NCBI RefSeq assembly: GCF_932526225.1
Contig: NC_064048.1
Location: 11,601,665-11,665,664, forward strand
DNA length: 64,000 bases
Origin: Nematostella vectensis
Taxonomy: Eukaryota; Cnidaria; Anthozoa; Actiniaria; Edwardsiidae
Direction: 5' to 3'
Below are positions 1 through 6,853 of the stretch, in pieces; within the stretch, counting starts at the first letter, position 1; each line of letters opens with the position of its first letter. The translations under genes were made by a program, and so were the position numbers. Below the pieces are notes generated by a model. The model did not search any database, had not been told where the DNA came from, and was given only the letters and a program-made list of their open reading frames with translations.

Positions 1-103
1 ATCTTGTGGTCACTGTGCCATCTACAGGGCCATACCCAAAGCACCTGTGCACCCCATCCAACTAAGGGCATCGGCTGCACAGATGTTCCTGATAAATGGG
101 GCA

Positions 104-115
104 GGAAAATTTTCC
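104..115. repeat. Perfect 12-bp palindrome GGAAAATTTTCC
   Basis: It is a self-complementary 12-mer and could be a dimeric protein binding site. Nothing else ties it to a function. Confidence 0.8.
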
Positions 116-173
116 GCGACACCGTGCTTTCATGGTCCCCCATGATTCCTTGTTGGGTGAAGCCCCTCTAGAT

Positions 174-187
174 GTTGACATGTCAAC
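174..187. repeat. Perfect 14-bp palindrome GTTGACATGTCAAC
   Basis: It is perfectly self-complementary and lies 58 bases after the GGAAAATTTTCC palindrome. I saw no copy in which either is altered. It is a possible dimer binding site or cruciform seed. Confidence 0.8.
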
Positions 188-233
188 TTCGCAGTCACAT
201 GAAAGAAATGTCTAATAGTGTTTTGCAGTCAAG

Positions 234-273
234 TTGGTTTACGATAATTGGTTACAATAGTTGGTTACAATAA
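234..273 (+). repeat. Short direct repeat, period about 13
   Basis: TTGGTTACAATAG (248-260) and TTGGTTACAATAA (261-273) are adjacent copies differing at the last base. A degenerate third copy, TTGGTTTACGATAA, sits just before at 234-247. Confidence 0.8.
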
Positions 274-321
274 TTTTGAAAAATTGTTATCATAGCTATG
301 GTCAAATACTGTACATAGAAC

Positions 322-386
322 TGCAAATAAAAAGACTAAAAAAAATAATAATAAAAATAAAGCAAAACTAAAAGTAAAGCAAAAAA
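322..386 (+). promoter_or_regulatory. A-rich tract starting with an octamer-like TGCAAAT
   Basis: The plus strand is strongly A-rich here, with A8, A6 and AATAATAATA runs. TGCAAAT (322-328) matches seven of eight bases of the Oct-factor octamer ATGCAAAT. It lies about 220 bases before the candidate RNA start, near where the distal element sits in vertebrate snRNA-type genes. The A8 run is A9 in units 3 and 26 and A7 in unit 13. The tract ends about 35 bases before a CpG-rich block. Confidence 0.3.
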
Positions 387-507
387 CGACAGAGACATTC
401 TGTACACAATAAAAGACAATGCGCCCGCGTGCGTTACGATGCCACGCCGACATAGCGAGCCCCCAAGGGACCCAAAACGCCCACATAGACCTGTATTTTT
501 TTTCATC

Positions 508-514
508 CTATATC
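508..514 (+). promoter_or_regulatory. TATA-like CTATATC
   Basis: It lies 34-40 bases upstream of the 5' arm of the closing helix, so it would suit a start around 540-545. It is a weak match to a TATA box. No recognisable proximal sequence element was found between it and the A-rich tract. Confidence 0.15.
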
Positions 515-615
515 TCAGCGAGCTGTGCGTGGCGTAACCGTATTACAGGCCTGGGATCCTGGTTATTGTCCTCCCCATTAATGCGCGGGTTGGAATACCT
601 TGCAAGAGTGTTGTA

Positions 616-689
616 CAGCATATTCGCCGGAAATATCGGTGCTTGGGGCCTTCGGGTTCTTTACAGCCTTCCGTAAAAGCCTTGTGCTG
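616..689 (+). other. Cloverleaf-like 74-nt fold
   Basis: The closing helix is 616-622 with 683-689, seven pairs including one G-U. Two bases follow (623-624). Arm one is 625-629/637-641 with a 7-nt loop and one G-U pair. Arm two is 646-650/655-659 with a C(UUCG)G tetraloop and two G-U pairs. Arm three is 660-664/673-677 with an 8-nt loop. The overall length and the 7-bp stem plus 2-nt linker resemble a tRNA. However, arm two lacks a 7-nt anticodon loop and arm three lacks a TTC loop, so this is not a functional tRNA. I saw no substitution in this stretch in any copy. Confidence 0.4.
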
Positions 690-690
690 C

Positions 691-714
691 CATACCGATT
701 GGGTAATCCGTATG
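691..714 (+). other. Stem-loop, 9 of 10 pairs with GGGT loop
   Basis: CATACCGATT (691-700) pairs with AATCCGTATG (705-714), with one C-C mismatch (696/709) and a GGGT tetraloop. It lies directly after the cloverleaf-like fold. The unit 7 change (10960) falls one base outside it. Confidence 0.55.
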
Positions 715-737
715 TATGGTTTCCGTTTTGTTCTTTA

Positions 738-758
738 GGCCGGGTTCGATCCCAGGCC
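738..758 (+). promoter_or_regulatory. B-box match within a tRNA-type T-arm
   Basis: GGTTCGATCCC (743-753) fits the Pol III B-box consensus GGTTCGANNCC exactly. Around it, 740-744 and 752-756 form a 5-bp T-stem with one G-A mismatch and a 7-nt TTCGATC loop, and GG/CC at 738-739/757-758 extends it. This may be an internal promoter or a tRNA-derived relic. No convincing A box lies 30-100 bases upstream. The closest text, TAATGCGCGGG near 579-589, fits only part of the consensus. Confidence 0.5.
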
Positions 759-774
759 AATGGCCTTTTTTTTT
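754..774 (+). terminator. GGCC hairpin followed by T9
   Basis: AGGCC (754-758) pairs with GGCCT (762-766) around AAT, and a run of nine T follows (766-774). A T-run of this length is an efficient Pol III terminator. The run is T10 in units 29 and 32. The hairpin shares bases with the T-arm and with the closing helix, so only one of the three can form at a time. Confidence 0.5.
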
Positions 775-782
775 CTCTATGG

Positions 783-818
783 TTTTTTTTTTTTGTTTTT
801 TGTTTTTTTTTTTTTTTT
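783..818 (+). repeat. Hypervariable poly-T tract
   Basis: In the reference unit this is T12-G-T6-G-T16. In other units it is pure T, from 23 (units 9, 37) to 42 (unit 19). Two sequence subtypes precede it: CTCTATGG (G2) and CTCTATG (G1). It accounts for almost all unit-length variation. On the minus strand it reads as poly-A, so it could be the tail of an old retroposed sequence lying at 819 and beyond, but I could not find flanking target-site duplications. Confidence 0.95.
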
Positions 819-842
819 ACACAGTTCAAGATAACGTTTTTT

Positions 843-861
843 AGTATTTTTTTATAATACT
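843..861 (+). other. Small stem-loop AGTATT/AATACT
   Basis: It has six pairs (843-848 with 856-861) around a 7-nt loop, 24 bases after the poly-T. The unit 7 substitution at 11132 breaks one pair. Confidence 0.5.
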
Positions 862-940
862 CATCAAAAAAGTGGTGTGACATAGGTTCGTCTACCTGAT
901 CCAGGATACTAAAGATACAGGCTTGATATGCATTATATAC

Positions 941-965
941 AGCTAGCAAAATGAGCTTGCTAGCT
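941..965. other. Stem-loop, 9 perfect pairs, 7-nt loop
   Basis: AGCTAGCAA (941-949) and TTGCTAGCT (957-965) are perfectly complementary around AATGAGC. This is the longest perfect hairpin stem I saw in the 3' half of the unit. Confidence 0.75.
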
Positions 966-979
966 TTACTGATTATTTG

Positions 980-1277
980 TATTCGATATTTTCCTAGTAA
1001 GAGAACAAAAATAAAAAGCAAAGAGTCGAGGAAGTAAACAAGTTATGTGATCTTTAATGTTTTATTAGGAGGGGTACATTTTGTACAAAGAAGCATACAT
1101 AGAATATGCTTAAAAGTGCAGTGTGATGAAGAGCTTTGCAATAGCTCTCCGGCCAGGACACAATGAATTTCAGTCAAATTCTAATGTTGACCTAAGAGCC
1201 TTTGGTCCATGTGGAAGACTTAAATTCAAAGGAAATGCCCACAAACTGTCAATAAACATTCAGTAAAATATCGAATA
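980..1277. repeat. 13-bp inverted repeat, arms 980-992 and 1265-1277
   Basis: TATTCGATATTTT and AAAATATCGAATA are perfect reverse complements separated by 272 bases. They are AT-rich, so chance pairing is plausible, but the intervening segment also holds two of the hairpins. Confidence 0.55.
1074..1148. other. Cluster of three small hairpins
   Basis: GTACA/TGTAC (1074-1078/1082-1086) has a 3-nt loop. AAGCATA/TATGCTT (1091-1097/1105-1111) has seven pairs and a 7-nt loop. AGAGCT/AGCTCT (1130-1135/1143-1148) has six pairs and a 7-nt loop. All are perfect and they follow one another closely. Confidence 0.55.
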
Positions 1278-1715
1278 TTATTTTAACAAAGCATTGACAA
1301 CTATTAAAGTTCAACTGTGTGTAGACAATTGAAAGCCTACAAGAAACACTGACTCCAGACATGCGCAGTGCCATGACGCTGCCCCTTTAATGAGTGGAGA
1401 GGGGAGGGATACAAGTTTATTAAAAGTCTATTTGTGAGACCAACAAACTGGTTGAAAGAACAAGCGTGTTAATAGTAAAACAATTATTTGATTACAAAAC
1501 TACTGTAGATTCCTTTGCACCAAGATAATAACACACATTATTTTGTTTGTTATTTAGGAGGAACGATACGAGCTCTACGAGACAAATGAGAAGTATTTAT
1601 TACTCATCTAAATTATACACGTAAATAATAATATTCAAAAGAACTACTGTAACTAAGTAAGTAACACTCACATGTTTTTAAAATTTTAAATAAGTATACA
1701 GTTTCATTCAGATAC
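1149..1715. other. AT-rich part of the unit without a recognised gene
   Basis: Apart from the hairpin at 1365-1382 and an exon-like patch at 1537-1611 (polypyrimidine-like stretch, TTTAG, then 17 open codons to a stop), I see nothing recognisable. The longest open frame reaching this region is an 81-codon minus-strand frame that crosses into the next unit, and it resembles no family I know. Confidence 0.6.
1365..1382. other. Small hairpin GCAGTG/CGCTGC
   Basis: It has six pairs including one G-T, with a 6-nt loop, in the only GC-rich patch of the 3' half of the unit. The neighbouring ATGCGCAG resembles half of an NRF1-type site. Confidence 0.35.
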
Positions 1716-2495
1716 ATCTTGTGGTCACTGTGCCATCTACAGGGCCATACCCAAAGCACCTGTGCACCCCATCCAACTAAGGGCATCGGCTGCACAGATG
1801 TTCCTGATAAATGGGGCAGGAAAATTTTCCGCGACACCGTGCTTTCATGGTCCCCCATGATTCCTTGTTGGGTGAAGCCCCTCTAGATGTTGACATGTCA
1901 ACTTCGCAGTCACATGAAAGAAATGTCTAATAGTGTTTTGCAGTCAAGTTGGTTTACGATAATTGGTTACAATAGTTGGTTACAATAATTTTGAAAAATT
2001 GTTATCATAGCTATGGTCAAATACTGTACATAGAACTGCAAATAAAAAGACTAAAAAAAATAATAATAAAAATAAAGCAAAACTAAAAGTAAAGCAAAAA
2101 ACGACAGAGACATTCTGTACACAATAAAAGACAATGCGCCCGCGTGCGTTACGATGCCACGCCGACATAGCGAGCCCCCAAGGGACCCAAAACGCCCACA
2201 TAGACCTGTATTTTTTTTCATCCTATATCTCAGCGAGCTGTGCGTGGCGTAACCGTATTACAGGCCTGGGATCCTGGTTATTGTCCTCCCCATTAATGCG
2301 CGGGTTGGAATACCTTGCAAGAGTGTTGTACAGCATATTCGCCGGAAATATCGGTGCTTGGGGCCTTCGGGTTCTTTACAGCCTTCCGTAAAAGCCTTGT
2401 GCTGCCATACCGATTGGGTAATCCGTATGTATGGTTTCCGTTTTGTTCTTTAGGCCGGGTTCGATCCCAGGCCAATGGCCTTTTTTTTTCTCTAT

Positions 2496-2532
<37 letters not shown>

Positions 2533-3424
2533 GTTCAAGATAACGTTTTTTAGTATTTTTTTATAATACTCATCAAAAAAGTGGTGTGACATAGGTTCGT
2601 CTACCTGATCCAGGATACTAAAGATACAGGCTTGATATGCATTATATACAGCTAGCAAAATGAGCTTGCTAGCTTTACTGATTATTTGTATTCGATATTT
2701 TCCTAGTAAGAGAACAAAAATAAAAAGCAAAGAGTCGAGGAAGTAAACAAGTTATGTGATCTTTAATGTTTTATTAGGAGGGGTACATTTTGTACAAAGA
2801 AGCATACATAGAATATGCTTAAAAGTGCAGTGTGATGAAGAGCTTTGCAATAGCTCTCCGGCCAGGACACAATGAATTTCAGTCAAATTCTAATGTTGAC
2901 CTAAGAGCCTTTGGTCCATGTGGAAGACTTAAATTCAAAGGAAATGCCCACAAACTGTCAATAAACATTCAGTAAAATATCGAATATTATTTTAACAAAG
3001 CATTGACAACTATTAAAGTTCAACTGTGTGTAGACAATTGAAAGCCTACAAGAAACACTGACTCCAGACATGCGCAGTGCCATGACGCTGCCCCTTTAAT
3101 GAGTGGAGAGGGGAGGGATACAAGTTTATTAAAAGTCTATTTGTGAGACCAACAAACTGGTTGAAAGAACAAGCGTGTTAATAGTAAAACAATTATTTGA
3201 TTACAAAACTACTGTAGATTCCTTTGCACCAAGATAATAACACACATTATTTTGTTTGTTATTTAGGAGGAACGATACGAGCTCTACGAGACAAATGAGA
3301 AGTATTTATTACTCATCTAAATTATACACGTAAATAATAATATTCAAAAGAACTACTGTAACTAAGTAAGTAACACTCACATGTTTTTAAAATTTTAAAT
3401 AAGTATACAGTTTCATTCAGATAC
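1716..3424 (+). repeat. Repeat unit 2 (1709 bases)
   Basis: It has subtype G1 (CTCTATG directly followed by T) and an uninterrupted poly-T of 31. The candidate RNA is at 2263-2489. I noticed no private substitution. Confidence 0.97.
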
Positions 3425-4205
3425 ATCTTGTGGTCACTGTGCCATCTACAGGGCCATACCCAAAGCACCTGTGCACCCCATCCAACTAAGGGCATCGGCT
3501 GCACAGATGTTCCTGATAAATGGGGCAGGAAAATTTTCCGCGACACCGTGCTTTCATGGTCCCCCATGATTCCTTGTTGGGTGAAGCCCCTCTAGATGTT
3601 GACATGTCAACTTCGCAGTCACATGAAAGAAATGTCTAATAGTGTTTTGCAGTCAAGTTGGTTTACGATAATTGGTTACAATAGTTGGTTACAATAATTT
3701 TGAAAAATTGTTATCATAGCTATGGTCAAATACTGTACATAGAACTGCAAATAAAAAGACTAAAAAAAAATAATAATAAAAATAAAGCAAAACTAAAAGT
3801 AAAGCAAAAAACGACAGAGACATTCTGTACACAATAAAAGACAATGCGCCCGCGTGCGTTACGATGCCACGCCGACATAGCGAGCCCCCAAGGGACCCAA
3901 AACGCCCACATAGACCTGTATTTTTTTTCATCCTATATCTCAGCGAGCTGTGCGTGGCGTAACCGTATTACAGGCCTGGGATCCTGGTTATTGTCCTCCC
4001 CATTAATGCGCGGGTTGGAATACCTTGCAAGAGTGTTGTACAGCATATTCGCCGGAAATATCGGTGCTTGGGGCCTTCGGGTTCTTTACAGCCTTCCGTA
4101 AAAGCCTTGTGCTGCCATACCGATTGGGTAATCCGTATGTATGGTTTCCGTTTTGTTCTTTAGGCCGGGTTCGATCCCAGGCCAATGGCCTTTTTTTTTC
4201 TCTAT

Positions 4206-4246
<41 letters not shown>

Positions 4247-5138
4247 GTTCAAGATAACGTTTTTTAGTATTTTTTTATAATACTCATCAAAAAAGTGGTG
4301 TGACATAGGTTCGTCTACCTGATCCAGGATACTAAAGATACAGGCTTGATATGCATTATATACAGCTAGCAAAATGAGCTTGCTAGCTTTACTGATTATT
4401 TGTATTCGATATTTTCCTAGTAAGAGAACAAAAATAAAAAGCAAAGAGTCGAGGAAGTAAACAAGTTATGTGATCTTTAATGTTTTATTAGGAGGGGTAC
4501 ATTTTGTACAAAGAAGCATACATAGAATATGCTTAAAAGTGCAGTGTGATGAAGAGCTTTGCAATAGCTCTCCGGCCAGGACACAATGAATTTCAGTCAA
4601 ATTCTAATGTTGACCTAAGAGCCTTTGGTCCATGTGGAAGACTTAAATTCAAAGGAAATGCCCACAAACTGTCAATAAACATTCAGTAAAATATCGAATA
4701 TTATTTTAACAAAGCATTGACAACTATTAAAGTTCAACTGTGTGTAGACAATTGAAAGCCTACAAGAAACACTGACTCCAGACATGCGCAGTGCCATGAC
4801 GCTGCCCCTTTAATGAGTGGAGAGGGGAGGGATACAAGTTTATTAAAAGTCTATTTGTGAGACCAACAAACTGGTTGAAAGAACAAGCGTGTTAATAGTA
4901 AAACAATTATTTGATTACAAAACTACTGTAGATTCCTTTGCACCAAGATAATAACACACATTATTTTGTTTGTTATTTAGGAGGAACGATACGAGCTCTA
5001 CGAGACAAATGAGAAGTATTTATTACTCATCTAAATTATACACGTAAATAATAATATTCAAAAGAACTACTGTAACTAAGTAAGTAACACTCACATGTTT
5101 TTAAAATTTTAAATAAGTATACAGTTTCATTCAGATAC
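3425..5138 (+). repeat. Repeat unit 3 (1714 bases)
   Basis: It is subtype G1 with poly-T 35. The A-run in the A-rich tract is A9 instead of the usual A8, a state seen again only in unit 26. The candidate RNA is at 3973-4199. Confidence 0.97.
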
Positions 5139-6853
5139 ATCTTGTGGTCACTGTGCCATCTACAGGGCCATACCCAAAGCACCTGTGCACCCCATCCAAC
5201 TAAGGGCATCGGCTGCACAGATGTTCCTGATAAATGGGGCAGGAAAATTTTCCGCGACACCGTGCTTTCATGGTCCCCCATGATTCCTTGTTGGGTGAAG
5301 CCCCTCTAGATGTTGACATGTCAACTTCGCAGTCACATGAAAGAAATGTCTAATAGTGTTTTGCAGTCAAGTTGGTTTACGATAATTGGTTACAATAGTT
5401 GGTTACAATAATTTTGAAAAATTGTTATCATAGCTATGGTCAAATACTGTACATAGAACTGCAAATAAAAAGACTAAAAAAAATAATAATAAAAATAAAG
5501 CAAAACTAAAAGTAAAGCAAAAAACGACAGAGACATTCTGTACACAATAAAAGACAATGCGCCCGCGTGCGTTACGATGCCACGCCGACATAGCGAGCCC
5601 CCAAGGGACCCAAAACGCCCACATAGACCTGTATTTTTTTTCATCCTATATCTCAGCGAGCTGTGCGTGGCGTAACCGTATTACAGGCCTGGGATCCTGG
5701 TTATTGTCCTCCCCATTAATGCGCGGGTTGGAATACCTTGCAAGAGTGTTGTACAGCATATTCGCCGGAAATATCGGTGCTTGGGGCCTTCGGGTTCTTT
5801 ACAGCCTTCCGTAAAAGCCTTGTGCTGCCATACCGATTGGGTAATCCGTATGTATGGTTTCCGTTTTGTTCTTTAGGCCGGGTTCGATCCCAGGCCAATG
5901 GCCTTTTTTTTTCTCTATGGTTTTTTTTTTTTGTTTTTTGTTTTTTTTTTTTTTTTACACAGTTCAAGATAACGTTTTTTAGTATTTTTTTATAATACTC
6001 ATCAAAAAAGTGGTGTGACATAGGTTCGTCTACCTGATCCAGGATACTAAAGATACAGGCTTGATATGCATTATATACAGCTAGCAAAATGAGCTTGCTA
6101 GCTTTACTGATTATTTGTATTCGATATTTTCCTAGTAAGAGAACAAAAATAAAAAGCAAAGAGTCGAGGAAGTAAACAAGTTATGTGATCTTTAATGTTT
6201 TATTAGGAGGGGTACATTTTGTACAAAGAAGCATACATAGAATATGCTTAAAAGTGCAGTGTGATGAAGAGCTTTGCAATAGCTCTCCGGCCAGGACACA
6301 ATGAATTTCAGTCAAATTCTAATGTTGACCTAAGAGCCTTTGGTCCATGTGGAAGACTTAAATTCAAAGGAAATGCCCACAAACTGTCAATAAACATTCA
6401 GTAAAATATCGAATATTATTTTAACAAAGCATTGACAACTATTAAAGTTCAACTGTGTGTAGACAATTGAAAGCCTACAAGAAACACTGACTCCAGACAT
6501 GCGCAGTGCCATGACGCTGCCCCTTTAATGAGTGGAGAGGGGAGGGATACAAGTTTATTAAAAGTCTATTTGTGAGACCAACAAACTGGTTGAAAGAACA
6601 AGCGTGTTAATAGTAAAACAATTATTTGATTACAAAACTACTGTAGATTCCTTTGCACCAAGATAATAACACACATTATTTTGTTTGTTATTTAGGAGGA
6701 ACGATACGAGCTCTACGAGACAAATGAGAAGTATTTATTACTCATCTAAATTATACACGTAAATAATAATATTCAAAAGAACTACTGTAACTAAGTAAGT
6801 AACACTCACATGTTTTTAAAATTTTAAATAAGTATACAGTTTCATTCAGATAC
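5139..6853 (+). repeat. Repeat unit 4 (1715 bases)
   Basis: It has the same length as unit 1 and the same interrupted tract, T12-G-T6-G-T16. It is subtype G2. The candidate RNA is at 5686-5912. Confidence 0.97.

Larger units (their letters stand above)
421..750 (+). promoter_or_regulatory. CpG-richer block around the candidate RNA
   Basis: There are nine CpG dinucleotides in 421-480 alone, and more at 519, 528, 533, 539, 584 and 586, whereas most of the rest of the unit is AT-rich. The density starts abruptly after the A-rich tract. It suggests either a short unmethylated promoter-like element or a segment of different origin from the rest of the unit. Confidence 0.4.
548..758 (+). repeat. 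11-bp inverted repeat closing the candidate RNA
   Basis: The arms are 548-558 and 748-758, perfectly complementary, with a 189-base spacer. Neither end extends (547 and 759 are both A; 559 and 747 are both C). Unit 17 (28144), unit 35 (58915) and unit 36 (60625) each carry one mismatch in the 3' arm. Confidence 0.75.
548..774 (+). ncRNA. Candidate structured non-coding RNA, Pol III-like (reference copy)
   Basis: What is seen: an 11-base sequence GGCCTGGGATC (548-558) is the perfect reverse complement of GATCCCAGGCC (748-758), closing a 211-nt segment. Inside it, hand folding gives a helix 616-622/683-689 around three hairpins (625-641, 646-659, 660-677), then a hairpin at 691-714. A B-box match lies at 743-753, and a GGCC hairpin plus T9 at 754-774 ends the segment. 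Known: Pol III genes end at T-runs, and B boxes are internal promoters of tRNA-type genes. Inferred: the segment may be transcribed as a stable RNA of about 220 nt. Against it: no good A box, an internal T4 at 726-729 that could stop Pol III early, and no covariation because copies are near identical. It could instead be a decayed tRNA-derived SINE. I match it to no known RNA family. Every full unit has one copy. Confidence 0.35.
1..1715 (+). repeat. Repeat unit 1 (reference unit, 1715 bases)
   Basis: This is used as the reference for offsets. Its poly-T (783-818) is interrupted twice by G, as T12-G-T6-G-T16, a pattern shared only with unit 4. It carries the CTCTATGG form before the poly-T, called here subtype G2. 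The candidate structured RNA is at 548-774. Confidence 0.97.

Noticed and set aside
451-470. Short resemblance to the 3' end of SRP/Alu RNA (ACATAGCGAG)
   Set aside because: The match is about ten bases plus a C-run, and the rest of the SRP RNA fold is absent.
265-486. 73-codon minus-strand open frame with hydrophobic, membrane-like C-terminal part
   Set aside because: The hydrophobic run is just the translation of the A-rich tract read from the other strand. One-base changes of the A-run (units 3, 13, 26) shift it without any compensating change.
419-676. 85-codon plus-strand open frame, intact in nearly every unit
   Set aside because: It overlaps a minus-strand 73-codon frame and the candidate structured RNA, resembles no known family, and is cut by the T7 run in unit 7. 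Its conservation is explained by homogenisation of the whole unit, not by coding constraint.
738-765. Complete tRNA gene
   Set aside because: There is a B box and T-arm, but no matching acceptor stem, no anticodon arm in register and no good A box at the right distance.
578-1021. Minus-strand frame of about 145 codons with a long lysine run
   Set aside because: The lysines are the poly-T tract read in reverse. Frame and length change with tract length from unit to unit, which is not how a coding region behaves.
1361-1400. Faint similarity to the 5' end of U4 snRNA (GCGCAGTG and AATGAG)
   Set aside because: Only short scattered matches exist, with no Sm site or 3' stem-loop in the right place.
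1645-1690. Spliced-leader gene suggested by a strong donor GTAAGT near 1657 followed by AT-rich sequence
   Set aside because: No convincing Sm site, no stem-loops after it and no recognised leader sequence. It is a chance donor match in AT-rich DNA.
1613-1858. 81-codon minus-strand open frame crossing the unit boundary
   Set aside because: It is open and slightly protein-like in its first half, but I recognise no domain and see no promoter or splice context. Conservation is uninformative in a homogenised array.
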